NCBI RefSeq assembly: GCF_025336485.1
Contig: NZ_JAODAB010000008.1
Coordinates: 62,001-126,000 of the forward strand
From: Pseudomonas citri
Lineage (GTDB): Bacteria; Pseudomonadota; Gammaproteobacteria; Pseudomonadales; Pseudomonadaceae
Direction of reading: 5' to 3'
DNA length: 64,000 bases
Position numbers and translations under genes: made by a program. Shown here in pieces: positions 1 through 9,434 of the stretch (the first letter of the stretch is position 1; the number at the start of each line of letters is the position of its first letter). Below the pieces are notes generated by a model. That model was not told the origin of the DNA. It searched no databases and saw only the letters and a list, made by a program, of their open reading frames with translations.

Positions 1-3000
1 CCAGTTCCTGCAAGGCGATCTCCAGTTCGCTGCGCAGCAGGTGCGCTTCGTGCGCCAGCTCATCGAAGAACAGCGCACCGTGTTCGCTGAGGGCTTGATG
101 GACTTTTTGCGTCTTGGGCGACAATTCCTCCAGGGCGGTTTGCTCGGCCAGGCTGCTCCACAACGTCACCTGGCTGCGCGGCAGCAACACCACCGGCGTG
201 CTGCGCAGGGCACTGGCGGCGGGCTTCTGGCGAGCGCTCAGGCGCGTCCATACCCATTTGCCGCTGCGGCACGACTCATCGAGCCAGGTGGGCGAATAGT
301 CCTTGATCCGTGCCGGCAGCAAATCGCTGTCCCAGGCGGAAGCGGCGGCCGGGTAGCCTTCGAACTGGCCCAGGATCGACGGCAGCACGGCATTGCCCCG
401 GCCCTGGGTCGCGGGTGACACGTGCTGCCAGTCGAACAGGAAGCGCATGAAGTCCTGCAACATCACCGGCTCGATTTCCCGGCGCAGGCGTTTGACCGTG
501 TAGCGATGGATCCGCGCGAGCAAATGCCGTTCGCACCATTCCTCTTGCCCGGTGCCCGGGGTGAAGCGGCCACGCAGCACATAGCCTTGCTGCTCCAGGT
601 GCGCCAGGGCCTGGGTGACTTGCGCGGTCGACAGCCCCAACGGGTAGGCGATGGCCTTCACCGGCAACGGACCAAAGGCACTGAGCCGGGCCCGGAGCAC
701 TTCCACCACGGCTTCGTCGCCGTCCCAGGTTTCATCGAAACCGGCCAGGGACGCCAGGGCGGGCTGCCAGCGGCCCTGTGGATAAATCGCTTGCAGGCAG
801 GTCAACCGTTCCAGCGCCACCCACAGGCCGCGCTCGGCGCTGATCTTCACGTGGCTGGCCCGGCCGCGCTCGGCCAGCGCCTGTAACCAATCCCGCCACG
901 ATGGATGTGCATCGGCTTCACTGTCGGCGATGCAGGCCAGGCTCATCAGCGCCTCGTGCATTTCATCGAGGTTGGCCGGCGCCGGCCAGGCTTCGTCCCG
1001 GACCGACTGGATGGCCTCGGCGTCCAGCGCGCCGAGGTCATCGGTGGATTGCGGATCGCTCCAGCGCCGGTTGATCACCGCTTGGGTGCGGCGTTCTTCC
1101 AGCGGCGTGTCATCGAGGAAGGTATAGGGGCGGGCGCTGAGGATCTCTGCCGCCAACGGCGAGGGCGCCGGCAGGTCGCGGCTGACCAGGCGAACGTCGC
1201 CCGCTTCCATGCGCCGCAACAGGGCCAGCCAACCTTCGCTGTCCATGGCCTCGTGCAGGCAGTCGTCGAGGGTCTGTTCCACCAGCGGATGGTCGGGGAT
1301 CTCGCGCTCGCCGGCGAGGTTTTCCAGGCAGGCGATCTGGTCGGGGAAGACGCTGGCGATCAGGTCTTCGCTTTTCATCCGCTGGATCTGCGGCGCGACC
1401 TTGCGCCCGCTGGCATAGCGCGGCAAGGCCAGGGCCACGCTGGCATTCCAGCGCCAGCGCACGCCAAACAGCGGCGCATCGAGCACCGCCTGCACCAGGA
1501 TCTGTTGGGCGCTGCGGCTGTTGAGGTAGCGCCAGACTTCGTCCAATTCAAAACTGTGGCTGGTGGACAGCGACAGCACGATCGCGTCCTCGCTGGCGGC
1601 AGCCTGCAATTCGAAGTTGAAGGTGCGGCAGAAGCGTTTGCGCAGGGCCAGGCCCCAGGCGCGGTTGATACGGCTGCCGAACGGTGTGTGGATGATCAGT
1701 TGCGTGCCGCCGGACTCGTCGAAGAAGCGCTCCATCAGCAGCGTGTCCTGGGACGGCAGGGCGCCGAAGGCCAGGCGCGCCGGGGCCAGGTAATCCACCA
1801 GTTGTTCGGCGCTGGCCAGGTTCAGTTGCAAGGTGCCGGTCAGCCAGTCCAGGGCCGGTTGCAGATCGCCCGGCGTGGCGCCGAGCAGTCGATCGAGCTG
1901 CGCTTGCAGGCGGGCCACGGCCTGGGACAGCTCGGCGCTGCGCCCGGGGGCCTCGCCGAGCCAGAACGGGATGGTCGGCGGCTGGCCCTGGGCATCCTCG
2001 ACCCGCACGCGGCCGGTCTCGACACGAATGATCCGATAGGAGGTATTGCCCAGCTGGAACACGTCGCCGGCAATGCTCTCCACCGCGAAGTCTTCGTTGA
2101 CGCTGCCAATGTTCAAGCCCTGGGGTTCGAGCAGCACGCTGTAGTCGGCGTTGTCCGGGATGGTGCCGCCGCTGGTCACCGCCGTCAGCTTGCTGCCCCG
2201 GCGACCGCGCAAGGTGCGAGCGACGGCGTCCCGGTGCAGGTACGCACTGCGCAAACCCTGGCGGCCATTGAAGCCTTCGGCGAGCATCTGCAACAGCGCC
2301 TGGTAATGGCCTTCGTCCAGTTCCGCGTAGGGCGAGGCGCGGCGGAAAATCTCCAGCAATGCCTGTTCCGGCCATTCCTGGCAACTGACTTCGGCGACGA
2401 TCTGCTGGGCCAGTACGTCCAGCGGTGCCTTGGGAATGTGCAGGATGTCGAGTTCGCCGCGACGCACGCAATCGAGCAGGGCGGCGCATTCGATCAAATC
2501 GTCGCGGGTGGTGGCGAACAGGCGTCCCTTGGGCGTGCCACCGACCTGGTGCCCGGAACGGCCGACCCGTTGCAGGAACGCCGAGACCGAACGGGGCGAG
2601 GCAATCTGGCAGACGAGGTCGACGTCGCCGATGTCGATGCCCAGTTCCAGGGACGCAGTGGCGATCAGCACCTGCAATTCGCCGCGCTTGAGGCGTTGTT
2701 CGGCGTCGAGGCGAAACTCCTTGGCCAGGCTGCCGTGGTGGGCGGCCACGGCAGCCTTGCCCAGGCGTTCGCTCAGGTGCCGGGTCAGGCGTTCGGCCAG
2801 GCGCCGGGTGTTGACGAACACCAGGGTGGTGCGGTGTTCGCGGGCCAGTTCGGCGAGGCGGTTGTAGACCAGTTCCCACACGTCGTTGGCCATCACCGCC
2901 GAGAGCGGCACTGGCGGCACCTCGATGTCCAGGTCCCGGGGGCGGGCGTGGCCGATGTCGACGATGTCGCAGGCGCGTCCCTCGCCGACGAGAAAGCGTG

Positions 3001-3661
3001 ACACCGCTTCGATGGGCTTTTGCGTGGCGGACAGGCCGATGCGCATCAGCGGTTCGGCGCACAACGCCTGCAAGCGCTCCAGGCTCAAGGCCAGGTGGCT
3101 GCCGCGCTTGCTGGCCGCGATGGCGTGGATCTCGTCGACGATCACCGTGCGGGTGCTGGCGAGCATCTGTCGACCGGAATCGGAACCGAGCAGCACGTAG
3201 AGCGACTCGGGGGTGGTGACCAGGATGTGCGGTGCGCTCTTGCGCATCGCCGAGCGGTCTTTTTGCGGCGTGTCGCCGGTGCGCACGGCGGTGGTGATGT
3301 GCAGGGGTGGCAGGTCCATTCGCCGCAATTGTTCGGTGATGCCGGCCAGTGGGTTTTGCAGGTTGATCTGGATGTCGTTGCTCAGGGCCTTGAGCGGCGA
3401 GACGTAGACCACCAGGGTCTGGTCCGGTAGGCCACCCTGTTCCAGGCCGCGGTGCACCAGATCGTCGAGCACCGCGAGAAACGCCGTCAGGGTCTTGCCC
3501 GAGCCGGTGGGCGCCGCCACCAGGGTCGAGCGGCGTTGGCCGATCAACGGCCACGCCTGGGCCTGGGCGGCCGTGACTGCTGGGAAGGTCTGGCTGAACC
3601 AGGCGCGAACGGCGGGGTGAAAGCCTGCCATGGCGTGGTCGGCTGCTAGGGGCAGATTCAT
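1..3661 (-). CDS. lhr: Lhr-family ATP-dependent helicase (3' end outside window)
   Basis: Superfamily 2 helicase of the Lhr (long helicase-related) group, thought to act in nucleic-acid repair. 1,220 codons are visible from the ATG at 3661; the C-terminal end lies beyond the window start. Visible motifs: Walker A PTGSGKT (residues 51-57), DEIH (176-179), LSATQKP, and the late motifs ASLELGIDIG and QRVGRSGH. A long C-terminal extension follows, as in full-length Lhr (over 1,400 residues) rather than Lhr-core. A second in-frame ATG at residue 11 is possible; neither start has a strong Shine-Dalgarno. The family is clear, the exact substrate is not. Confidence 0.93.
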   Translation of the reverse strand, partial: MNLPLAADHAMAGFHPAVRAWFSQTFPAVTAAQAQAWPLIGQRRSTLVAAPTGSGKTLTAFLAVLDDLVHRGLEQGGLPDQTLVVYVSPLKALSNDIQINLQNPLAGITEQLRRMDLPPLHITTAVRTGDTPQKDRSAMRKSAPHILVTTPESLYVLLGSDSGRQMLASTRTVIVDEIHAIAASKRGSHLALSLERLQALCAEPLMRIGLSATQKPIEAVSRFLVGEGRACDIVDIGHARPRDLDIEVPPVPLSAVMANDVWELVYNRLAELAREHRTTLVFVNTRRLAERLTRHLSERLGKAAVAAHHGSLAKEFRLDAEQRLKRGELQVLIATASLELGIDIGDVDLVCQIASPRSVSAFLQRVGRSGHQVGGTPKGRLFATTRDDLIECAALLDCVRRGELDILHIPKAPLDVLAQQIVAEVSCQEWPEQALLEIFRRASPYAELDEGHYQALLQMLAEGFNGRQGLRSAYLHRDAVARTLRGRRGSKLTAVTSGGTIPDNADYSVLLEPQGLNIGSVNEDFAVESIAGDVFQLGNTSYRIIRVETGRVRVEDAQGQPPTIPFWLGEAPGRSAELSQAVARLQAQLDRLLGATPGDLQPALDWLTGTLQLNLASAEQLVDYLAPARLAFGALPSQDTLLMERFFDESGGTQLIIHTPFGSRINRAWGLALRKRFCRTFNFELQAAASEDAIVLSLSTSHSFELDEVWRYLNSRSAQQILVQAVLDAPLFGVRWRWNASVALALPRYASGRKVAPQIQRMKSEDLIASVFPDQIACLENLAGEREIPDHPLVEQTLDDCLHEAMDSEGWLALLRRMEAGDVRLVSRDLPAPSPLAAEILSARPYTFLDDTPLEERRTQAVINRRWSDPQSTDDLGALDAEAIQSVRDEAWPAPANLDEMHEALMSLACIADSEADAHPSWRDWLQALAERGRASHVKISAERGLWVALERLTCLQAIYPQGRWQPALASLAGFDETWDGDEAVVEVLRARLSAFGPLPVKAIAYPLGLSTAQVTQALAHLEQQGYVLRGRFTPGTGQEEWCERHLLARIHRYTVKRLRREIEPVMLQDFMRFLFDWQHVSPATQGRGNAVLPSILGQFEGYPAAASAWDSDLLPARIKDYSPTWLDESCRSGKWVWTRLSARQKPAASALRSTPVVLLPRSQVTLWSSLAEQTALEELSPKTQKVHQALSEHGALFFDELAHEAHLLRSELEIALQEL

Positions 3662-3741
3662 GTGGGCAGTTTATGCGGCGGGCTTGGGGAAGATGCAAGT
3701 ACCGTCAGGAATCTGTGCAGAACCTGAAGTCGATACTCCTC

Positions 3742-3771
3742 TGTGGCGAGGGGATAAATCCCCTCGCCACA
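3742..3771. repeat. REP-type palindrome
   Basis: Perfect inverted repeat: two 14-bp arms (TGTGGCGAGGGGAT and its complement) around AA. It belongs to the GTGGCGAGGG... family of Pseudomonas intergenic palindromes and lies between lhr and the downstream plus-strand genes. Confidence 0.9.
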
Positions 3772-3926
3772 AGATAAGTTTCAGCCTTGAAAACCGGTCA
3801 AACCCGAAGGTCTGCACTTTACGGATGACGGTTGCGCACTAAACCCGCAAAATGCAACGATTCCGGCGACGCCTGCGGGCGTCGTCGATCAAATTCTCGT
3901 GCCAACAGACTGGGCCTGCTGACTTT

Positions 3927-4811
3927 ATGCGAATGCGCCTTATGTTACTGGGCGGCGGAAATGCCCTTGGGCAGGCGCTGATTCGCCTCGGTGCAGAAGA
4001 AGACATCGGTTTTCTTGCCCCCCGCCCTCCTGAAAACGGTTGGGATGCCGCGAGCCTGACCCAACTGCTCGACGATACCCGGCCGGACGCCTTGATCAAC
4101 CTGGCGTACTACTTCGACTGGTTCCAGGCCGAAACCGTCAGCGAGCAGCGCCTGGCCGGCCAGGAGCGGGCCGTCGAGCGCCTGGCTGAGCTCTGCCAGC
4201 ATCATGAGATCATCCTGGTGCAGCCTTCGAGCTACCGGGTGTTCGACGGTTCCCGCGCCACCGCCTACAGCGAAAAAGACGAGCCGGTGCCCCTGGGCCT
4301 GCGTGGCCAGGCGCTGTGGCGCATCGAGCAAAGCGTGCGCGCCACCTGTCCGCAACATGTGCTGTTGCGTTTCGGCTGGCTGCTGGACGACAGCAGCGAC
4401 GGTATCCTCGGGCGTTTCCTGGCCCGGGCCGAACAGCCCGAAGAACTGCTGCTGGCGGACGATCGCCGCGGTAACCCGACGCCCGTGGACGATGCGGCGC
4501 GGGTGATCATCTCGGTGCTCAAGCAACTCGATTGCGCCGCGCCACTGTGGGGCACCTATCATTACGCCGGTCACGAGGCGACCACGCCGCTGGCGCTGGG
4601 CCAGGCGATCCTCACCGAGGCCCGTGCCCTGCATCCGCTGGCCATCGAGTCGCCGACCCCCCAGGCCCACGCCGCCAGGCCGGACGCTGCCGAAGAACCG
4701 CAGCACGCGGTCCTGGCCTGCAAGAAAATTCTGCACACCTTCGGGATCAAGCCCCGCGCCTGGCGCGCGGCGCTCCCGGCTTTACTGGATAGGTTTTATC
4801 GCCATGGCTGA
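3927..4811 (+). CDS. RmlD/SDR-like sugar-nucleotide-binding protein
   Basis: 294-residue NAD(P)-binding protein of the extended short-chain dehydrogenase type, nearest in look to RmlD. The Rossmann glycine motif GGGNALG is at residues 9-15, and an RVFDG segment resembles the RmlD xDYVFDG strand. The usual catalytic YxxxK is not evident where expected (LRGQALWRIEQ), so it may bind a nucleotide sugar without normal SDR chemistry. I start it at the ATG of 3927, which directly precedes the Rossmann fold; an upstream extension in frame looks non-coding and an ATG at 3933 is also possible. It overlaps the next gene by 8 bp. The pair matches PAO1 PA4069-PA4068 (recalled synteny). Confidence 0.8.
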   Translation: MRMRLMLLGGGNALGQALIRLGAEEDIGFLAPRPPENGWDAASLTQLLDDTRPDALINLAYYFDWFQAETVSEQRLAGQERAVERLAELCQHHEIILVQPSSYRVFDGSRATAYSEKDEPVPLGLRGQALWRIEQSVRATCPQHVLLRFGWLLDDSSDGILGRFLARAEQPEELLLADDRRGNPTPVDDAARVIISVLKQLDCAAPLWGTYHYAGHEATTPLALGQAILTEARALHPLAIESPTPQAHAARPDAAEEPQHAVLACKKILHTFGIKPRAWRAALPALLDRFYRHG

Positions 4812-5733
4812 AGGCCCTGTTTTAATCACCGGCGGCGCGGGTTTCATTGGTTCGCACCTGACCGACGCCTTGCTCGCCAAAGGGCATTCGGTGCGTATTC
4901 TCGATGATCTGTCCACCGGCAAGCGCAGCAACCTGCCGCTGGACAACCCGGCGGTCGAACTGATCGAAGGCGACGTCGCCGATGCCGCCCTGGTCGCCCG
5001 GGCCATGGCCGGTTGCAGCGCCGTGGCGCACCTGGCGGCCGTGGCCTCGGTGCAAGCCTCGGTGGACGATCCGGTGCGCACCCACCAGAGCAATTTCATC
5101 GGCACCCTGAATGTCTGCGAAGCCATGCGCCAGAACGGCGTGAAGCGGGTGCTGTTCGCCTCCAGTGCAGCGGTCTACGGCAACAACGGCGAAGGCGAGT
5201 CCATCGACGAAGACACGCCCAAGGCCCCGCTCACCCCGTATGCCTCGGACAAACTGGCCAGCGAGTTCTACCTGGACTTCTATCGTCGCCAGCACGGCCT
5301 GGAACCGGTGGTGTTCCGCTTCTTCAACATCTATGGCCCGCGCCAGGATCCGTCCTCCCCGTATTCCGGGGTCATCAGCATCTTCAGTGAACGGGCGCAG
5401 AAAGGCCTGCCGATCACCGTGTTCGGCGATGGCGAGCAGACCCGGGATTTCGTCTACGTCGAAGACCTGGTGGACTTGCTGGTGCAAGCCATCGACAAAC
5501 CCGAGGTGGAAGTGGGCGCGGTGAACGTCGGTTGGAACCAGGCCACGACCCTCAAGCAGATGCTCCAGGCCCTGGCCGCCGTGGTCGGCGATCTACCGCC
5601 GATCAGCTACGGCCCGGCGCGTTCGGGGGACATCAAGCATTCCCGGGCGGATAATCATCGGTTGTTGCAGCGTTTCAGCTTTCCGGCGCAAACACCGATG
5701 AGCGTGGGGTTGGCGCGGTTGCTGGGGCGCTGA
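4804..5733 (+). CDS. NAD-dependent epimerase/dehydratase (UDP-glucose 4-epimerase-like)
   Basis: 309-residue extended SDR. It shows the NAD-binding GGAGFIGS near the N-terminus, a Ser in SSAAVYG, and the catalytic pair YASDK (YxxxK). The order of motifs matches UDP-hexose 4-epimerases of the GalE/WbpP type; substrate cannot be assigned. The start overlaps the 3' end of the previous gene, so the two are translationally coupled and probably work on the same nucleotide sugar. Confidence 0.87.
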   Translation: MAEGPVLITGGAGFIGSHLTDALLAKGHSVRILDDLSTGKRSNLPLDNPAVELIEGDVADAALVARAMAGCSAVAHLAAVASVQASVDDPVRTHQSNFIGTLNVCEAMRQNGVKRVLFASSAAVYGNNGEGESIDEDTPKAPLTPYASDKLASEFYLDFYRRQHGLEPVVFRFFNIYGPRQDPSSPYSGVISIFSERAQKGLPITVFGDGEQTRDFVYVEDLVDLLVQAIDKPEVEVGAVNVGWNQATTLKQMLQALAAVVGDLPPISYGPARSGDIKHSRADNHRLLQRFSFPAQTPMSVGLARLLGR

Positions 5734-5803
5734 GTTACAGCTGCCATAAGTAAAGGCGCCTTTCGGGGTAATGCCGGTCAGTCAAGGATCAAACAGCACA
5801 AAA

Positions 5804-5899
5804 CCTGTGGGAGCAACGCTTGCTCGCGATTGCGGTGCGCCAGTCAATATAGATGTCGACTGATTTTCCCCAATCGCGAGCAAGCTTTGCTCCCACAGG
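5804..5899. repeat. REPIN (two inverted REP units)
   Basis: Two REP units in inverted orientation: CCTGTGGGAGCAACGCTTGC... from 5804 and its near complement ending ...GCTTTGCTCCCACAGG at 5899, separated by about 40 bp. It lies between the convergent ends of the epimerase gene and oprG and could fold into a long hairpin that stops transcription from both sides. Confidence 0.88.
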
Positions 5900-5930
5900 A
5901 TGTGTTGTCAGCTTGTCATTGCGTTGCCGT

Positions 5931-6629
5931 TTAGAACTTGTAGCCCAACCCCACCATGTAGACGAACGGGTCCACATCCACATCCACCTTGGCCCGGGTA
6001 CCACCGGCCACGGCGTTGTTGTCCACATACGCGGTGGTATCGATGTCGATGTAGCGGATCTGGCCGTTGATCATGATGTTGTCGGTCAGCATGTAGTCAG
6101 CGCCCACTTGCCAGGCCAGGCCCCAACTATTGCTCGCGCGGAAATTGCTGAAGCCGTTGGCGCTGGCTTCGCTGCCGACGTGTTCGTCGTAGATCCAGGT
6201 GTAGTTGATACCGGCGCCGACATACGGCTGGAACGCCGACTTGGCGTCGAGCGGGTAGTAGACCAGGCTCAGGGTTGGTGGCAGGTGCTTGAGGGTGCCG
6301 AGCTTGTTATTGGCCGCGCCCAGGGCGGTGCCTTTGATTTTCACGTCGTGCTCGAACGGCGAGGCCGCGAGCAGTTCGATACCCAGGTTGTCGGTGATCA
6401 TGTAGGCGAAGTTCAAGCCCAACTGGGTGTCGCTGCTCATGGTCGCCTTGCCGCCCAGGTCGGCGCCAGCCAGCGGGCCACGGTCAACCTTGACGCTGGA
6501 GCTGTCGGCTTCCGGGTTCACGGTGATGGCACCGGCGCGAACGATGATGTCCCCGGACGTATGGGCCTGGGCAAGAGGGGCGGCAAGGGCGAGGGCGACG
6601 AGGGAAGCGCTGAGCAGTGACTTGTGCAT
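5931..6629 (-). CDS. oprG: OprG/OmpW-family outer membrane protein
   Basis: 232-residue outer-membrane eight-stranded beta-barrel of the OmpW family, a channel for small hydrophobic molecules. It has an N-terminal signal peptide (MHKSLLSASLVALALAAPLAQA), a mature start HTSGDIIVRAGA typical of OmpW, alternating aromatic beta strands and the C-terminal phenylalanine signature YMVGLGYKF. The ATG at 6629 is chosen because it opens the signal peptide and has GGAG upstream; a longer frame has no signal. Two ANR/FNR-like boxes lie upstream, matching the known anaerobic control of P. aeruginosa oprG. Confidence 0.93.
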   Translation of the reverse strand: MHKSLLSASLVALALAAPLAQAHTSGDIIVRAGAITVNPEADSSSVKVDRGPLAGADLGGKATMSSDTQLGLNFAYMITDNLGIELLAASPFEHDVKIKGTALGAANNKLGTLKHLPPTLSLVYYPLDAKSAFQPYVGAGINYTWIYDEHVGSEASANGFSNFRASNSWGLAWQVGADYMLTDNIMINGQIRYIDIDTTAYVDNNAVAGGTRAKVDVDVDPFVYMVGLGYKF

Positions 6630-6691
6630 GGGGGCTCCAGAGGGCATCGAAAGTTGGTGGCCCATCCTACGAAGCCCTCTGGCCCGGTCTT

Positions 6692-6705
6692 TTGACACAG
6701 CTCAA
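6692..6705 (-). promoter_or_regulatory. Candidate ANR/FNR box, proximal
   Basis: TTGAGCTGTGTCAA read on the minus strand; differs from the consensus TTGAT-N4-ATCAA only at the two inner half-site bases. It lies 62 bp upstream of the oprG start codon. Confidence 0.5.
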
Positions 6706-6723
6706 TGGGGCAGGGCTGATAAA

Positions 6724-6737
6724 TTGACTCAGCTCAA
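6724..6737 (-). promoter_or_regulatory. Candidate ANR/FNR box, distal
   Basis: TTGAGCTGAGTCAA on the minus strand, the same variant as the proximal box, with centres 32 bp apart (about three helical turns). Confidence 0.5.
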
Positions 6738-6811
6738 TAAAAGCATTGATGAGAAAGCTTGAGCGCCTTATCGCGAGCAGGCTCTCTCATCATCCCCCAT
6801 GACCACCGGTT

Positions 6812-7345
6812 TCACTCCGGCAGCTCATATACATAAATCTTCTGCGCCTCCATCTGGTAACCGGCATCGGCCAGCTCACTGGTGGACGGCTTGACCTGCA
6901 TCGGCCCCTCGACCCAGTACGGCTGGTACAGCTCATCGAGCTTGACCCCGACCTCGCTTTTCACATGGACGATCTGGTTCGACGGCGGTGGCGGCACGTG
7001 GATGCAGGCGCCGAAATACGGCACCAGCAAGAAGTCAGTGGTGCGACCTTCCTCGCTGACTTCCAGCGGCACGATGTAGCCCGGCAGGCGAACCTGCAAG
7101 CCGTCGAGTTCCTTGACCACCGGCGCGTTGGGCAAGTCCTGCCTGGCCGCCGGTGCCGACTCGGCGGACAGCGCGTCGCTCATCTTCGACAGGTCGTGCA
7201 GCGGCGTCATGTTTGGCACTTCCGGCGGTGCGCCCGCCGGGATCATTTCGGTCCAGGCCAGGTCCCTCGGCTCGGCCGCCCACAACGGCAGGGCGATCAT
7301 CATCAACAGCGCAAACAGGACGCGGGGCATTTTCAACATCCTCAT
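6812..7345 (-). CDS. DUF3299 periplasmic protein
   Basis: 177-residue exported protein of the DUF3299 family; function unknown. The N-terminal hydrophobic stretch MPRVLFALLMMIALPLWAA looks like a cleavable signal peptide. The conserved core GYIVPLE...FLLVPYFGACIHVPPPP is visible. The ATG at 7345 overlaps the permease stop (ATGA); ATG 7339 is an alternative. It is the last gene of a four-gene operon with an ABC permease, an ABC ATPase and a His-rich periplasmic protein, equivalent to PAO1 PA4063-PA4066, which suggests a role in metal (probably zinc) handling. Confidence 0.85.
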   Translation of the reverse strand: MRMLKMPRVLFALLMMIALPLWAAEPRDLAWTEMIPAGAPPEVPNMTPLHDLSKMSDALSAESAPAARQDLPNAPVVKELDGLQVRLPGYIVPLEVSEEGRTTDFLLVPYFGACIHVPPPPSNQIVHVKSEVGVKLDELYQPYWVEGPMQVKPSTSELADAGYQMEAQKIYVYELPE

Positions 7346-8607
7346 AGACGGATCGACAGGCCGTCGGCCAGCGATTGGCGATAGGCGCGCCAGGCCGGCA
7401 CGCAGCCCATCAACAGGGCGGCGAGCAGGATGCCAGCCATGAGCGTCCATTCATACTCGCTCGGCCAGCCCAGCGGCAGGTACAAGCCATAGGCCGACTG
7501 CACGTAACCCTGGGCGCCCGCGATGCCGATGTACAACAGCGCCAGCCCGGCGGTGACCCCGGCCAGGGCCAGCGCAAACGCCTCGAGCACCAGTAACGTC
7601 GCGATGTGCCATGGCCGGGCGCCGACCGAACGCAGGATCGCCATTTCCCGACGACGTTCGTTGAGGCTGGTGAGAATTGCCGTGAGCATGCCGATCAACC
7701 CGGTCAACACCACGAACAGCGAGATCACGAACAAGGCTTTTTCCGCTGTGCCCATCAGGCTCCACAACTCCTGCAAGGCCACGCCGGGCAGGATTGCCAG
7801 CAGCGGTTCGCCACGGAATTCATTGATTTCGCGCTGCAAGGCAAAAGTCGAGATCTTGCTGTTGAGGCCGAGCATGAACGCGGTGATCGCCTGGGGCGTG
7901 AGGTCCATGTTGCGCGCCTGGTCGGCGCTGATGCGGCCATTGCCCTGGGCCGGCACGCCGTTCTTCCAGTCGATGTGGATCGCTTCCATGCCGCCGAGGC
8001 TGATGTGCAGCGTGCGGTCCACCGGGGTGCCGGTGCGCTTGAGTATCCCGACCACGGTGAACGGCTTGTCGTCGTGCTTGACCAGGCTGATCGCGGCGAC
8101 GCCGTGGGCCAACACCAGTTTGTCGCCAAGCTTGTAGTGCAGGGACTCGGCTACTTCGGCGCCGAGCACCACTTCGAACGGATCGCTGGCGAAGGCCCGG
8201 CCTTCGGCCAGTTCCAGGTGTTGCTGGCGGCCGTACTGGTAATGCTCGAAATAAGCTTCGGTGGTGCCCATCACCCGGTAGCCGCGGTGGGAATCGCCGA
8301 GGGACATGGGAATCGCCCACTTCACTTTCGGGTTGTTGGCGAAGTGTTCGAAGCTGTCCCAACGGATGTTGTTGGTGGCGTTGCCGATGCGAAACACCGA
8401 ATACAGCAGCAGGTTCACGGAGCCGGAGCGAGCGCCGACGATCAGGTCGGTGCCGCTGATGGTGCTGGCGAAACTGGCCCGCGCCTCGGTGCGCACTCGC
8501 TCCACCGCCAGCAGCAGGCACACCGAAAGGGCGATGGCGAACGCCGTGAGGAACGCGGTGAAGCGACGGTTCGCCAGGCTGGCCATGGCTAGACGGAACA
8601 GATACAT
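7342..8607 (-). CDS. ABC transporter permease, MacB/FtsX type
   Basis: 421-residue inner-membrane permease. Layout: one N-terminal membrane helix (FTAFLTAFAIALSVCLLLAV), a large periplasmic domain of about 230 residues, then three C-terminal helices with the FtsX-type segment SLNERRREMAILRSVGARPW. This is the four-helix MacB/LolC-like topology used for mechanotransmission or extrusion rather than import through a channel. The start codon lies 1 bp beyond the stop of the ATPase gene, its partner. Confidence 0.9.
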   Translation of the reverse strand: MYLFRLAMASLANRRFTAFLTAFAIALSVCLLLAVERVRTEARASFASTISGTDLIVGARSGSVNLLLYSVFRIGNATNNIRWDSFEHFANNPKVKWAIPMSLGDSHRGYRVMGTTEAYFEHYQYGRQQHLELAEGRAFASDPFEVVLGAEVAESLHYKLGDKLVLAHGVAAISLVKHDDKPFTVVGILKRTGTPVDRTLHISLGGMEAIHIDWKNGVPAQGNGRISADQARNMDLTPQAITAFMLGLNSKISTFALQREINEFRGEPLLAILPGVALQELWSLMGTAEKALFVISLFVVLTGLIGMLTAILTSLNERRREMAILRSVGARPWHIATLLVLEAFALALAGVTAGLALLYIGIAGAQGYVQSAYGLYLPLGWPSEYEWTLMAGILLAALLMGCVPAWRAYRQSLADGLSIRL

Positions 8608-8608
8608 C

Positions 8609-9319
8609 TCAGACCTCGAGTGGCGTGGCGGCGCGATTGAGATCGGCCAGCGACAGGTTGCGGTCGAACAGCGGTGCCAGGCTCTGGTCGTGGCTGACGA
8701 ACAACAGGCTTGATCCGGCCTCGCGGCATTCGGCGAACAGCAGCCGCAGGAAGTTTTCCCGGGCGTCGTAGTCCAGGGCCGAGGTCGGTTCGTCGGCGAT
8801 CACCAGTTCCGGCTGGCCGATCAGTGCCCGGGCGGCGGCAACCCGTTGCTGCTGACCGATGGACAGCGAGTCGGCGCGGCGTTCCAGCAGGTTCGGATCG
8901 TTCAAGCCCAGGTGTGCCAGCAACGTGGCGGCGGCTTGATCGACGCTGCCATGGCGCTGGATGGCGCGTCGGGCGCGCAGTTTGGAAAAGTGGCAGGGCA
9001 GCTCGACGTTCTCGCGCACCGAGAGAAACGGCAGCAGGTTGAACTGCTGGAAGATATAGCCCGTATGGTCCACGCGAAAGCGGTCCCGCGCGCTGGCGTT
9101 CAGTTCGGTGAGGGCCTGGCCGAGCAGGCGGATGCTGCCGCGATCGGGCATCTGCACACCGCCCAGGAGCCCCAGCAGCGTGGTCTTGCCGCTGCCGCTG
9201 GGGCCCTTGAGGAACAAGGTCTCGCCCGCTTCGAGGCGAAACGCCGGGATATCCAGCAAGGGCGGATGCCCGGGCCAACTGAAACCCAGGTCGGACAGTT
9301 CGATGAGTGCTTGGGTCAT
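8609..9319 (-). CDS. ABC transporter ATP-binding protein, MacB/LolD type
   Basis: 236-residue ATPase energising the adjacent permease. Walker A GPSGSGKTT, signature LSIGQQQRV, Walker B LVIADEPTSALD and the switch His in FVSHD are all present. The start is the ATG at 9319 (MTQALIELSDLGFSW); an upstream in-frame extension crosses the intergenic palindrome and is rejected. Confidence 0.92.
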   Translation of the reverse strand: MTQALIELSDLGFSWPGHPPLLDIPAFRLEAGETLFLKGPSGSGKTTLLGLLGGVQMPDRGSIRLLGQALTELNASARDRFRVDHTGYIFQQFNLLPFLSVRENVELPCHFSKLRARRAIQRHGSVDQAAATLLAHLGLNDPNLLERRADSLSIGQQQRVAAARALIGQPELVIADEPTSALDYDARENFLRLLFAECREAGSSLLFVSHDQSLAPLFDRNLSLADLNRAATPLEV

Positions 9320-9369
9320 GTTTGCCGATTTCAAAAGGTAGACCTGCGGGAGACCTGTGCAAGTGTGAA

Positions 9370-9394
9370 CCTGTGGGGACAAAGCTCCCACAGG
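9370..9394. repeat. Short intergenic palindrome (REP-like)
   Basis: Arms CCTGTGGG / CCCACAGG around a 9-nt loop, followed by a partial third arm ending at 9416. It sits between the DUF2796 gene and the ABC ATPase gene and may uncouple their expression. Confidence 0.6.
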
Positions 9395-9434
9395 ACTCCC
9401 CACAAAGTTCTCCCACATGGGGTTATGCAGTGAA

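Noticed and set aside
905..3001. 698-codon open frame on the plus strand
   Set aside because: Shadow of lhr: GC-rich codon pattern, no family motif, fully inside the helicase gene on the other strand.
1548..3698. 716-codon minus-strand open frame rich in Arg/Pro/His
   Set aside because: Out-of-frame reading of the same lhr strand; the true frame carries all helicase motifs.
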